The notes: generated from the letters alone by a model not told the origin. 40,449 nucleotides of DNA from Streptomyces albus subsp. chlorinus (GCF_013302895.1 NZ_VJOK01000001.1:6323252-6363700); one strand, 5' to 3'. Positions 23,601-32,259 are shown, counted from the first letter of the stretch. Numbers and translations: made by a program.

Positions 23601-25565
23601 CTACAGCTCCTTGATCCGGACGTTCCGGAAGGAGACCACGTCGCCGGTGCCGTGGACCTGGAGGCCCACGTACCCCGAGGCGTAGCGCCGCCCGTCCGTG
23701 CCCGGGTCGTCGTCCCGCGGCGGTGCGAAGACCTGACCGCCCCTGTTCTCGAACTCGTTGATCAGCCTGCCGTTGCGGTGGATCTCGTAGTGCTGGCCGA
23801 TCACCCGGATTTCGTAGTCGTTCCAGGTGCCCTTCGGGGTGACGCCGGCGCCGGCGAGCCCCACCCGGTCGAACCCGTAGACGGAGCCCGTCTTGTACAT
23901 GTCGCCGTCCGGGCGGTCCAGGATCTGCAGCTCGTGGCCGTACTTGATGGCCACCCACTCCGGGCGCGGCTCCTCCGGGTGGTCGTGGACGTCGGGGAAG
24001 CGGACGAACACACCGCTGTTGGCCCGGCCCCCGCCCGGCGCGTCGTCACGGAACTGCAGCTTCAGCGAGAAGTCCCCGTACCGGCGCTTCGGGTACCACA
24101 GCATGCCCATGCCCTCGACGCTCTTGTCGCTGGTCATGGTGCCGTCGCCGTTGAGCCCGAACGCGCCGCCGCCGGCCTGCTCCCACGCGGCGAAGGACTC
24201 CTCGCTGCCGTCGAACAGATCGCGGTAGCCGGTGTGCTGGCCCGGGGTGCCGATGCCCGAGCGCTTGGCGGCCCGGTTGATCAGCTTCTGCTCGCGGGGC
24301 ACCAGCACGCCGTCCTCGGCCAGCCGCTCGGTGACGCCCCGCACGTGCTTGAGGAAGAGCGCCTGCGAGGTCCACTCCCGCTCGTCCTCGATCAGCTCGT
24401 TGACGGTGCAGCGCCGCTGGGTCATCCGGTTGGGGACGCCGGTGTCGACGGTGCCGACGATGACCGTCTCCCGCTCGTCGTACTCGGGGCAGTCCGGCGA
24501 GGGCACCCCGCCGCCCGCGACGATGCGGAAGGAGAGCTTCTGCGGCTCCGCGGTGTTCCCCGCCTTGTCCGTCGCCCGGTAGGCGACCGTGTGGTGCCCG
24601 GCCCGGTCCAGGACGAGCGGCTCGGTGTAGGCCAGATAGGGGCCGCCGTCGAGCGTGTACTCGGTCCTGTCCACACCGGACTTGTCGTCCGTGGCGGTCA
24701 GCGTGACCGTGGCCTTGCCCAGGAAGTGGCCATCGGCGTTCTTCCTGCCCTCGGCCCTGCCCTCCACCGTCGGCGGCGTGGTGTCGGTGTCCGGCGGCCG
24801 GACGACGGTGAAGGTCGCCGCCTTCTCTCCGGCCGCGTTCCCCGCCTTGTCCCTGGCGCGGTACCGGACGGTGTGCTCCCCCTCGTCTGTGACCGTCAAC
24901 GGCGCGGTGTACGGCTGGAACGCGCCCCCGTCGAGGGCGTACTCGACGGTGTCCACGCCCGACCCCGCGTCCGAGGCGGTCACGGTGACCGTCGCCGTGC
25001 CCAGGTAGTTGCCGTCGGCGTCCTTCTCGCCCGCGACCGTGGCCGAGGTCTCGGGCGGCGTGGTGTCCTCGCCCGGGCCGCCGCCGGTCACCACGAGCGT
25101 GCCCTGCATCTGCTGGTGCCCCGGAATGGTGCAGTGGTACTTGTAGGTGCCCGGGGTCAGGGTGACCCGCGCCGTGTGCTTGCCCCCCTTCGCGTCACCG
25201 GGGGAGGCCAGGATGTTGAGGTCCACGTCCTGGTTGTAGTCCGGGTCCGAGGTGACGAAGGTGAGGGTGTGCGCCATGCCGGAGGTGTTGCCGGTGGCCG
25301 CGCTGTTCTCGAAGACGATCGTCGCCTCGCCCGCCACGGCCGTGGCAGGTGCCGAGGCGTACTTGGTCATGTCGTCGTCGGCCGTCCAGGTCAGCACCTG
25401 GGCGGCCCTCGCGCTGTCCCGTCCGGCCGGGGCCGGGCTCGGGACAGGACCGCCCCGGCCCCACGCCGTGGCCGAGGTCAGTCCGAGCACCATCAGCAGC
25501 GCCGCCAGCACGGCGGTCAGCACTCTGCGCCGCTCCCGGCGTGCTCTCACCTCCCGGGGACTCAT
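23601..25565 (-). CDS. Secreted cupredoxin / Ig-like / 3-keto-disaccharide hydrolase (DUF1080) fusion
   Basis: This encodes 654 residues. A basic start and hydrophobic helix (15-36) form a signal peptide. Residues 55-160 are a cupredoxin with type-1 copper ligands His99 (GMAHT), Cys145 and His150 (YHCTIPGH) and Met153. Two Ig-like repeats (about 168-255 and 262-348) share DADGNYLG or NADGHFLG, AGNxA and YALDGG/YTLDGG motifs. After a linker with several Cys, residues 445-654 (YRDLFDGSEESFAAWEQAG, SGVFVRFPD, GTWNDYEIRVIG, ASGYVGLQVHG, VSFRNVRIKEL) are a DUF1080 jelly-roll, a family with proven 3-keto-disaccharide/glycoside hydrolases. The start overlaps the stop of the ThuA/dehydrogenase gene (ATGA), so the products probably act together outside the cell. 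Confidence 0.88.
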   Translation of the reverse strand: MSPREVRARRERRRVLTAVLAALLMVLGLTSATAWGRGGPVPSPAPAGRDSARAAQVLTWTADDDMTKYASAPATAVAGEATIVFENSAATGNTSGMAHTLTFVTSDPDYNQDVDLNILASPGDAKGGKHTARVTLTPGTYKYHCTIPGHQQMQGTLVVTGGGPGEDTTPPETSATVAGEKDADGNYLGTATVTVTASDAGSGVDTVEYALDGGAFQPYTAPLTVTDEGEHTVRYRARDKAGNAAGEKAATFTVVRPPDTDTTPPTVEGRAEGRKNADGHFLGKATVTLTATDDKSGVDRTEYTLDGGPYLAYTEPLVLDRAGHHTVAYRATDKAGNTAEPQKLSFRIVAGGGVPSPDCPEYDERETVIVGTVDTGVPNRMTQRRCTVNELIEDEREWTSQALFLKHVRGVTERLAEDGVLVPREQKLINRAAKRSGIGTPGQHTGYRDLFDGSEESFAAWEQAGGGAFGLNGDGTMTSDKSVEGMGMLWYPKRRYGDFSLKLQFRDDAPGGGRANSGVFVRFPDVHDHPEEPRPEWVAIKYGHELQILDRPDGDMYKTGSVYGFDRVGLAGAGVTPKGTWNDYEIRVIGQHYEIHRNGRLINEFENRGGQVFAPPRDDDPGTDGRRYASGYVGLQVHGTGDVVSFRNVRIKEL

Positions 25566-28069
25566 CGGCCCGCTCCCTTCCGCAGCTCAGGTTCGGCCAT
25601 GTCACCGGGCAGCGGCGTGGGCGCGCCGCCCTTGTAAGTGATGCGCCACAGCGCTGACTTGGCGTCGGAGGTGAAGAAGCCGCGTCCGTAGTCGAGGACG
25701 TAGAGCGCGCCGTCGGGGCCGAACTTCCAGTCCATGAGGTTGCGGATGCCGCCCTCGCCCACGGGCACGATCTGATCCAGGCTCTCCGCGTGGACCGGCA
25801 GCGCCCCGGGCTTGTCGCCCTCGGGCATCACCAGCGCGTGCCGCGGCTGCTCCCCGTCGTACAGGTCGCCCACGAACCACTTGCCGTCCCAGTAGGAGGG
25901 CCATCTGCCCTTGCCGTCCTCGCCGTTGCCGTCGCCACCGCCGTCGTAGCGGTAGAGCGGACCGTTCATCGCCGCCTGACCGCCGCCCTTGAGCCAGGAG
26001 AGTGTGAGCTTCTGCTCGTCGAGCTTGTAGCTGGGCACGCCGTCCGCGTTCCGCGGGAAGTCCGGGCCACCGCCCTGCGGCGCGTACCAGATGTTGTTGG
26101 GCCGCGCCGCGGGGATGTTCACCAGGCCGTCGTTGTTGGGCGACTCGTTCCTGAGGTGGTCGCAGTCGTACCAGCCCAGCGGCTTGCCCGGATCAGGCAG
26201 ATTGCGGTCGCGATAGGGCTGGTTGTTGCCCATGCAGTACGGCCAGCCCTGGTTGCCCGCGCTGGTGATCCTGGCGAACGTGTCGTACTTCGCCGGCCCC
26301 CAGGTGGGGCTCGGCTCACCCGCGTCGGGGCCGACCCAGCCCGCGTACAGCGTGTCGGTCTTCTTGTCCACGGCGATCCGCGCGGGGTTGCGCACGCCCA
26401 TCACATAGATCTCACCCCGTGTCTTGCCGCCGCCCTCGTCGGTCTCCTTCCCGGTGAACAGATTCCCCTCGGGCAGCGTGTAGGTGCCGTCGTCCTCCGG
26501 GTGGATGCGCAGGATCTTGCCGTTGAGGTTGTTGGTGTTGCCCGCCGTGCGGCGCGCGTCCGCGAACGAGACGCCCTTGAAGGCGGGCTCCGGGTTGTTG
26601 CCCGAGTAGCCGTCGCTGAACCGGGAGGAGTTGTTGTCGCCGGTGGCGATGTACAGGTTCTCCTTGGAGTCCCACGCCATGCCGCCGCCCGCGTGGCAGC
26701 AGCTGTGGATCTGCACCGGCCAGGAGAGCAGGACCTTCTCCGAGCCCAGGTCCAGCCTGCCGGTCTCCTCGTCCAGGGTGAAGCGGGAGACCCGGCGCTT
26801 GGCCATGTGCGTGTCCCGGTCGATCTCGCTGTGCGGCGTGTAGTGGAGGTAGACCCAGCCGTTGTCGGCGAAGTCGGGATCCAGCTCGATGCCGAGCAGA
26901 CCCTCCTCGTTCTTGACCAGCTCGTCGCCGCCGCCCTTGTTGCCGAAGACGGTCAGCTCGCCCGCGAGGGTGACCTTCTGGGTCCTCGGATCCCAGATGT
27001 GCACCTGGCCCTTGCCGTTGCCGATGTCCGGGTCGTCCCAGTCGGTGACCACCGGCTGGGACGCGTCCGCGCCGCCCCGGCCGATGTAGAGGACCCGGCC
27101 GTCCGGCGCCGTGACCAGCCCGTGCGGCTCGCCGATCTGGTCGGCCCGGCCCGGCTGGTTCGGCTTCGTCAGCCGCTTCGCCTCGTAGTTGGCCGAGATG
27201 GCGGCCTGGCAGTCGGCGCGTGCCAGCCGCGTCGTCCACAGCAGGGCGCCGCGCAGATGGGTGCGGAAGTCGGTCTCCTGGTAGCTGGCGGCGGTGCCGC
27301 CCATGGCGGTGTAGAACGAGCGGCCCCCGTCGTAGTCGCGGCACCAGGAGACCGGGTGGTCCCAGCTGCCCGCGTCCTGTCCGGGGTCGTAGCTGTTGGT
27401 GCGGACCCGGGCGACGGTGTGGACCTTCCCGGAGGGGTTGTCCTTCCAGTTCAGCCACTTGTCCAGGCGCTTCCACGCGACCGGCAGCTCCTTGGTCGCC
27501 GGGTGCTGCCGGTCGCCGGCCTCCACCACGGCCCGCTGCGCCTTCTCGGGGCTGTGCGCGGCCGGGCGGGCGCCGATCAGCCCGGTGAACCACTCCGAGT
27601 ACGGCTCGGCGCGCGCCGCGTCGTGGACGCCGAGGAACCCGCCGCCCGCCTCCATGAAGCTCTCCAGCCCGGCCTCCTGCTCCGGGTCGAGCACGTCCCC
27701 GTCCCCGGTGAGGAAGACGACGGCGTTGAAGCGGCCCAGCCGCTTCGCCTTCGTGAAGACGGCCGGGTCGTCGGTGGCCTGGATGGTGAAGTGCTCGCGC
27801 GCCGGGCCCTCCCGCCCGATCCTCTCGATGGCCTCGATGGCGGCGTCGACGGTGGGGGACTCCTGGCCGGTCGCTCCGTGGAAGACCAGGACGCGCACGT
27901 CCTCGCCGCCCGGCGGACTCGGCAGGGCCGGCTTCTGCGCGGGTGTGCCGGGCGGCGGTCCGGCGAGCGCGGGGCCGCCGAGCAGACCGGCGGCCAGGGC
28001 GCCCGCCAGCAGTGCGGCGATCCTTCTCCGCCGGGGTCTCGCCCGTTTTGGGTGTGGTTGGTGCCGCAT
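25562..28069 (-). CDS. Secreted ThuA / glucose-sorbosone dehydrogenase fusion
   Basis: The 835-residue exported protein has a signal peptide (1-37, ending ALAG). Residues 57-285 are a ThuA-like domain: VRVLVFHGATG, FNAVVFLTGDGDVLD, FLGVHDAAR, and the late HPVSWCRDYDGGRSFYTAMGG. From about 300 onward is a six-bladed sorbosone/glucose dehydrogenase: EPHGLVTAPDGRVLYIGRGG, ELVKNEEGLLGIELDPDF, HSCCHAGGGMAWDSKENLYIATGDN, LNGKILRIHPE, VMGVRNPARIAVD, and the end GPDGALYVLDYG. Such enzymes oxidise sugars with PQQ or a related cofactor. ThuA proteins act in keto-sugar metabolism. A promoter precedes ATG 28069, and GAGGGG serves as ribosome binding site. Confidence 0.92.
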   Translation of the reverse strand: MRHQPHPKRARPRRRRIAALLAGALAAGLLGGPALAGPPPGTPAQKPALPSPPGGEDVRVLVFHGATGQESPTVDAAIEAIERIGREGPAREHFTIQATDDPAVFTKAKRLGRFNAVVFLTGDGDVLDPEQEAGLESFMEAGGGFLGVHDAARAEPYSEWFTGLIGARPAAHSPEKAQRAVVEAGDRQHPATKELPVAWKRLDKWLNWKDNPSGKVHTVARVRTNSYDPGQDAGSWDHPVSWCRDYDGGRSFYTAMGGTAASYQETDFRTHLRGALLWTTRLARADCQAAISANYEAKRLTKPNQPGRADQIGEPHGLVTAPDGRVLYIGRGGADASQPVVTDWDDPDIGNGKGQVHIWDPRTQKVTLAGELTVFGNKGGGDELVKNEEGLLGIELDPDFADNGWVYLHYTPHSEIDRDTHMAKRRVSRFTLDEETGRLDLGSEKVLLSWPVQIHSCCHAGGGMAWDSKENLYIATGDNNSSRFSDGYSGNNPEPAFKGVSFADARRTAGNTNNLNGKILRIHPEDDGTYTLPEGNLFTGKETDEGGGKTRGEIYVMGVRNPARIAVDKKTDTLYAGWVGPDAGEPSPTWGPAKYDTFARITSAGNQGWPYCMGNNQPYRDRNLPDPGKPLGWYDCDHLRNESPNNDGLVNIPAARPNNIWYAPQGGGPDFPRNADGVPSYKLDEQKLTLSWLKGGGQAAMNGPLYRYDGGGDGNGEDGKGRWPSYWDGKWFVGDLYDGEQPRHALVMPEGDKPGALPVHAESLDQIVPVGEGGIRNLMDWKFGPDGALYVLDYGRGFFTSDAKSALWRITYKGGAPTPLPGDMAEPELRKGAGR

Positions 28070-28107
28070 GGGTTGTCCACCCCTCTTCGGTCACAGAAAC
28101 GTGGCAG

Positions 28108-28136
28108 AAGCTAGACCCCTTTCGGTGCTTCGCCAA
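28108..28136 (-). promoter_or_regulatory. Putative promoter of the ThuA/DUF1080 operon
   Basis: Reading leftward, TTGGCG at 28136-28131 is followed after exactly 17 bases by TAGCTT at 28113-28108. This fits a housekeeping-type promoter, with transcription starting near 28100, about 30 bases before the ATG. The remainder of the divergent gap up to 28276 must hold the laccase promoter, which I cannot pinpoint. Confidence 0.55.
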
Positions 28137-28276
28137 GGGCTATGACCACAACTCGACGAACTTTGTCCCGGGTGTGGATAAACCCCCGTCGCGGCGCTAC
28201 GGTCCCGAAGGCTGATCCGTTCAACTCGCCTCACGCACCGCTCCATTGGCCTGCCGCCCGGGGGAGAACGAGAACG

Positions 28277-29260
28277 ATGACCGGAAACCGTGACGCCCAT
28301 ACCCGACGTGACTTCAGCAGGCGGCTCCTGGCGGGCGGCGCCGTCGCGGCCGTCAGCGGCACCGCACTCACGGCCGCCGCCGGGCCGACGCGGGCGGCAC
28401 CGGCCGCCACGGGCCAGGTGCGCCGCGCGGGCAAGGGCGGCGCGACCCGCAGGGTCACGATGTACGCCGAGAAGCTCCCCGACGGGCAGATGGGATACGG
28501 CCTGGAGAAGGGCAAGGCCACGGTCCCCGGTCCGCTCATCGAGCTGATCGAGGGCGACACGCTCCACATCGAGTTCGAGAACACCATGGACGTGGCCGCC
28601 AGCCTCCACCCGCACGGGGTGGACTACGACATCGCCAACGACGGCACCAGGATGAGCGGCAGCCACGTCGAGCCCGGCGGCAAGCGGACCTACACCTGGC
28701 GCACCCACGCCCCCGGCCGCCGCAAGGACGGCACCTGGCGCCCCGGCAGCGCCGGCTACTGGCACTACCACGACCACGTCGTCGGCACCGAGCACGGCAC
28801 GGGAGGCATCCGCAACGGCCTGTACGGGCCCCTCGTCGTGCGCCGGGAAGGCGACATCCTGCCCGACCCCGACCGGCAGTTCACCATCGTCTTCAACGAC
28901 ATGACCACCAACAACCGCGCCAAGGGGCCGGACTTCAGGGCGACGGTCGGCGACCGCGTCGAGATCATCATGATCACGCACGGCGAGTACTACCACACCT
29001 TCCACCTGCACGGTCACCGCTGGGCCGACAACCGCACCGGGCTCCTGGAGGGCCCCGAGGACACCAGCCGGGTCATCGACAACAAGATCACCGGCCCGGC
29101 CGACTCCTTCGGCTTCCAGTTCCTCGCGGGCGAGGGCGTGGGGGCGGGTGCGTGGATGTACCACTGCCACGTCCAGAGCCACTCCGACATGGGGATGGCG
29201 GGCATGCTGCTGATCGCCAGACCCGACGGAACCGTCCCGGGCCACGACGGACACCACTGA
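28277..29260 (+). CDS. Two-domain small laccase (multicopper oxidase), Tat-exported
   Basis: The 327-residue protein has a twin-arginine signal (TRRDFSRRLLAGGA, then an Ala-rich core to ARA near 40). Copper motifs occur in order: LHPHG (His111, His113), YWHYHDH (His163, 165, 167), HTFHLHGH (His240, 243, 245, 247) and HCHVQSHSDMGM (His297, Cys298, His299, His302, Met307). Together they supply the type 1 and the trinuclear type 2/3 sites. The size and presence of only two cupredoxin domains mark it as the trimeric Streptomyces small laccase (SLAC) type, which oxidises phenols and reduces oxygen to water at the cell surface. GGGGAGAACGAG precedes ATG 28277. It is divergent from the cupredoxin-DUF1080/ThuA operon. 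Confidence 0.95.
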   Translation: MTGNRDAHTRRDFSRRLLAGGAVAAVSGTALTAAAGPTRAAPAATGQVRRAGKGGATRRVTMYAEKLPDGQMGYGLEKGKATVPGPLIELIEGDTLHIEFENTMDVAASLHPHGVDYDIANDGTRMSGSHVEPGGKRTYTWRTHAPGRRKDGTWRPGSAGYWHYHDHVVGTEHGTGGIRNGLYGPLVVRREGDILPDPDRQFTIVFNDMTTNNRAKGPDFRATVGDRVEIIMITHGEYYHTFHLHGHRWADNRTGLLEGPEDTSRVIDNKITGPADSFGFQFLAGEGVGAGAWMYHCHVQSHSDMGMAGMLLIARPDGTVPGHDGHH

Positions 29261-29278
29261 GGCCGCACCGGTGCGGTC
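29261..29278 (+). terminator. Terminator hairpin after the laccase gene
   Basis: GGCCGCA at 29261-29267 pairs with TGCGGTC at 29272-29278 (one G-T pair) around a CCGG loop, starting one base after the laccase stop codon. Confidence 0.55.
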
Positions 29279-29302
29279 GGTCGCCTCTGTGAGCTGGGTC
29301 TC

Positions 29303-29331
29303 TTCCAGCCGGCAGGGCGCCGTGGTACCTT
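29303..29331 (+). promoter_or_regulatory. Putative promoter of the cold-shock gene
   Basis: TTCCAG at 29303-29308 and TACCTT at 29326-29331 are separated by 17 bases, in an AT-richer stretch than the surroundings. Transcription would start near 29338 and give a leader of about 150 bases, long for Streptomyces but usual for cspA-type genes. Confidence 0.5.
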
Positions 29332-29366
29332 AGTGATGTTGCAGTTTTGGTACCCATTGACTTGTG

Positions 29367-29394
29367 CGCGCCTGAGCTTCGTGGCTTGGGCGCG
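29367..29394 (+). promoter_or_regulatory. Leader stem-loop of the cold-shock mRNA
   Basis: Bases 29367-29377 (CGCGCCTGAGC) pair with 29384-29394 (GCTTGGGCGCG) to give an 11-bp stem with two G-T pairs and a TTCGTG loop. A second hairpin, 29442-29465 (GGAGCCCAC with GTG-C-GGCTCC), lies just before the ribosome binding site. Both are in the untranslated leader and could form a temperature-sensitive control element. Confidence 0.5.
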
Positions 29395-29488
29395 TTCTGT
29401 TTATCCGGAGCCTTTCTGGATGGGGGTCATGACGGCGACGCGGAGCCCACGCGGTGTGCGGCTCCCAGCCACCCTGAAGGAGAAGAAG

Positions 29489-29692
29489 ATGGCATCCGGC
29501 ACTGTGAAGTGGTTCAACGCGGAAAAGGGCTTCGGTTTCATCGAGCAGGACGGCGGCGGCGCCGACGTCTTCGCCCACTACTCGAACATCGCCGCCCAGG
29601 GCTTCCGCGAGCTCCACGAGGGCCAGAAGGTCAACTTCGACGTCACGCAGGGCCAGAAGGGCCCCCAGGCGGAGAACATCACCCCCGCCTGA
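29489..29692 (+). CDS. Cold-shock protein, CspA family
   Basis: The 67-residue single cold-shock domain protein contains the RNA-binding motifs RNP1 KGFGFI (13-18) and RNP2 DVFAHY (26-31), as well as VKWFNAEKG at the start and QGQKGPQAENITP at the end. It binds single-stranded RNA and DNA and melts RNA structure. The AAGGAGAAGAAG sequence before ATG 29489 is a strong ribosome binding site. A long structured leader precedes it and a strong hairpin follows, so it is a single-gene unit. Several paralogues are usual per Streptomyces genome, so a specific symbol is not assigned. Confidence 0.97.
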   Translation: MASGTVKWFNAEKGFGFIEQDGGGADVFAHYSNIAAQGFRELHEGQKVNFDVTQGQKGPQAENITPA

Positions 29693-29715
29693 TCGCTTGA
29701 CGCGTCGTACCACCG

Positions 29716-29748
29716 CCGGGGCCCGCACCACTGAGGTGCGGGCCCCGG
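29716..29748. terminator. Strong terminator after the cold-shock gene
   Basis: A perfect 14-bp stem, CCGGGGCCCGCACC at 29716-29729 with its complement at 29735-29748, encloses a 5-base loop (ACTGA). It lies 24 bases after the stop codon and can also end transcripts from the convergent lactate permease gene. Confidence 0.85.
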
Positions 29749-29869
29749 TGCCGTTCCACGGCACCCGGCACCCGGCAGCCGGCGCCTGGCCCCGGGGCAT
29801 CCGTGCGCCTGCCCATGCGCGTCTGTCCGCGCGCCCGTCCGCCCCGTCCACGCGCCCGTACCCGGGCGC

Positions 29870-31615
29870 TCAGGGCAGCATCCAGGACAGGGCGTGCGAC
29901 TGGAGCAGCACCAGCAGGCAGATCGCGAGCAGCAGGAGCAGGCTCCAGGCGACGGCCTTGCGGAAGAGCACCGCCTCCTTGCCGAGCAGGCCCACGGCCG
30001 TCGCCGCGATCGTCAGGTTCTGCGGGCTGATCATCTTGCCCACCACGCCGCCCGAGGTGTTGGCGGCGACCAGCAGTGTCGGGTCCAGACCGGCCTTGCC
30101 CGCCGCCGTCTGCTGGAGGGTGGCGAACAGGGCGTTGGCCGAGGTGTCGGAGCCGGTCACGGCGGTACCCAGCCAGCCCAGCAGCGGGGAGAGGAAGGCG
30201 AAGGCGGCGCCCGCGCCCGCGATCCACGTCCCGATCGTGATCGTCTGGCCGGACAGGTTCATCACATACGCCAGCGCCAGTACCGAACCGACCGTCAGCA
30301 GCGCCCACCGCAGGGTCAGCACCGTGCGCCCGAACTCCCGTACGGCATCCACCGGCCGGACCCGGTGGGCGGCGGCCACCAGCAGGCCGCACAGCAGCAG
30401 GAGCGAGCCGGGCGAGGAGAGCCAGGGGAAGACGTAGGCCGTGGTGGACGACGGCTTGCCGGCCGCCGTGAGCACCTCGCCGTCGAGCCCCGGCCACCGG
30501 ACGGTGACGTCGCTGCCGGCGAGGAACTCCTTGGCCGGTTCCCACAGCTTGGCGACCGCGAAGACGGTGATGACGACGAGGTAGGGGACGAACGCCAGCA
30601 CGATCCGGGAGCCGGTCAGCGGCGCGGCACCCGCCGCGCCCGCCGTCGCGCGGATGCTCGTCGCGCCGCCGCGTGCGGTGTCGCCGCCTGAAGTGCCGTC
30701 GCCTGGCGTACCGGCGCGTGCCGTGTCGTCGTCCGTCTCCCGCTGCTCCAGCCGCTCCCGCCCGGCCGCCCGTCGCAGGTCCTCCCGTACGCGCTCCCCG
30801 TCGCCCGGCTGCCATACGCGCAGGAAACCGACGACGGCGGCCAGCGCGACCAGGGCGGCGATGATGTCGGTCAGCTCGACGGACAGGTAGTTCGCGCTCA
30901 CGAACTGGGCCACGGCGAACGCCCCGCCGCACACCAGCGCGACGGGCCACGTCTGCCGTATCCCGCGCACCCCGTCGACCAGCGCCACCAGCAGCAGCGG
31001 CACGAACAGCGCGAGCAGCGGCGTCTGGCGGCCCACATACGCGCCGATGTCCTCGGGGGCGATACCGGTGAGGCTGCCCGCCGTGATGATCGGCGTCGCG
31101 ATGGCACCGAACGCCACCGGCGCGGTGTTGGCCACCAGCACCGTGACGGCGGCCCGTACGGGGGAGAAGCCCAGCGCCGTCAGCATCACCCCGGTGATCG
31201 CCACGGGGGCCCCGAACCCGGCCAGCGCCTCCAGCAGCGCGCCGAAGCAGAAGGCGATGATCAGCGCCTGGACGCGCGGGTCGCCGCTGACCAGGTTGAA
31301 CGCGCCCCGCAGGTCGGCGAACCGGCCGCTGGTGACGGTCAGTTGGTGCACCCACAGCGCGGCGAGCACGATCCACATGATCGGGAACAGCCCGAACGCC
31401 GCGCCCTCCGTCCCCGCGAGCAGCGCGAGGTCCACGGGCATGCCGTACGCCCACACCGCCACCACGACGGAGGTGCCCAGGGCCGCGAGCCCCGCCCAGT
31501 GCGCCTTCAGCCGCAGGCCGCCCAGCAGGACGAAGAGCGTCAGCAGGGGCAGTGCTCCCACCAGTGCGGACAGCGCGAGGCTGTCGGCCACGGGGGACAG
31601 GTCCGGCCGGTACAT
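29870..31615 (-). CDS. lldP: L-lactate permease
   Basis: The 581-residue membrane protein has about 13 hydrophobic helices. Family landmarks are FCFGALLEALAGFGAPVAITGVML, APVAFGAIATPIITAG, and the C-terminal pair SPLLGWLGTAVTGSDTSANALFATLQQTAA and NTSGGVVGKMISPQNLTIAATAVGL. These define the LctP/LldP family, proton symporters for lactate and glycolate. A hydrophilic loop of about 65 residues near 275-340 (acidic, then Gly/Thr/Ala-rich with repeated TARxG) is longer than usual. GAGGGA precedes ATG 31615. No lactate dehydrogenase gene is adjacent. Confidence 0.95.
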   Translation of the reverse strand: MYRPDLSPVADSLALSALVGALPLLTLFVLLGGLRLKAHWAGLAALGTSVVVAVWAYGMPVDLALLAGTEGAAFGLFPIMWIVLAALWVHQLTVTSGRFADLRGAFNLVSGDPRVQALIIAFCFGALLEALAGFGAPVAITGVMLTALGFSPVRAAVTVLVANTAPVAFGAIATPIITAGSLTGIAPEDIGAYVGRQTPLLALFVPLLLVALVDGVRGIRQTWPVALVCGGAFAVAQFVSANYLSVELTDIIAALVALAAVVGFLRVWQPGDGERVREDLRRAAGRERLEQRETDDDTARAGTPGDGTSGGDTARGGATSIRATAGAAGAAPLTGSRIVLAFVPYLVVITVFAVAKLWEPAKEFLAGSDVTVRWPGLDGEVLTAAGKPSSTTAYVFPWLSSPGSLLLLCGLLVAAAHRVRPVDAVREFGRTVLTLRWALLTVGSVLALAYVMNLSGQTITIGTWIAGAGAAFAFLSPLLGWLGTAVTGSDTSANALFATLQQTAAGKAGLDPTLLVAANTSGGVVGKMISPQNLTIAATAVGLLGKEAVLFRKAVAWSLLLLLAICLLVLLQSHALSWMLP

Positions 31616-31798
31616 GTGCGTCCCTCACCCTCGCCCTCGACGGGCTGTCCACGACGCGAACTGATCGTTCCGCAAGGCTGATCGCGTGGCGGCCCGCTGT
31701 CCAGGGGTCCGGCACGACGGGCCGGGGCCGGAAGACGAGGCGGCTCCGGTCCGACGGGCCGGGACCGGACGACGGGCCGGGTCCGGCATGATGGGCCC

Positions 31799-32259
31799 AT
31801 GTCCCGACGCAAGGGTCCCTCCCGGGGACGCCGCTCCACCGCTGCCGCCGCCCCCCCCGGCCCGCCGCCCCCGCCGCGCAGGCCCCGTGCCCGTGCGGGC
31901 GCGGCACGGCGTACGCGGAGTGCTGCGGGCGGTTCCACCGGGGCGAGGCGGTGCCCGCCGTCCCCGAGGAGCTGATGCGGTCCCGCTACACCGCCTTCGC
32001 GGTGGGCGACGCGGCCTACCTGTCGCGGACGTGGCATCCCGGCACCCGACCCGCGCGGCTCGACCTGGCGGACGGGCCCCGCTGGACCGGCCTGGAGATC
32101 CTCGCCACCTCGGGTGGCAGCGCCTTCCACGACGAGGGCACCGTGACCTTCCGCGCCCACTGGGTGGGGGCCGACGGTGAGCGCGGGGTGCAGGAGGAGT
32201 GCAGCAGGTTCGTCCGGGTCCAGGGAGTGTGGGTCTACCTCGACGGTTCCGTGACCTGA
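31799..32259 (+). CDS. YchJ-like (UPF0225) protein with apparent frameshift
   Basis: From about 31885 the frame reads QAPCPCGRGTAYAECCGRFHRG, a SEC-C-like Cys motif, then SRYTAFAVGDAAYLSRTWHP, DGPRWTGLEI, FHDEGTVTFRAHW and SRFVRVQGVWVYLDG. This is a complete YchJ family core. This frame has no start codon upstream before a stop at 31789. The obvious start, ATG 31799 giving MSRRKGPSRGRR (the normal N-terminus of these proteins), is in a different frame. The two frames meet in a run of eight C at 31851-31858. A one-base error or mutation there explains the break. If the frameshift is real, only a shorter product from GTG 31951, without the Cys motif, could be made. Confidence 0.75.

Noticed and set aside
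25790..28114. A 774-codon plus-strand frame opposite the ThuA/dehydrogenase gene
   Set aside because: Antisense shadow: Val/Arg/Ala-rich with no motif, while the other strand has full domains.
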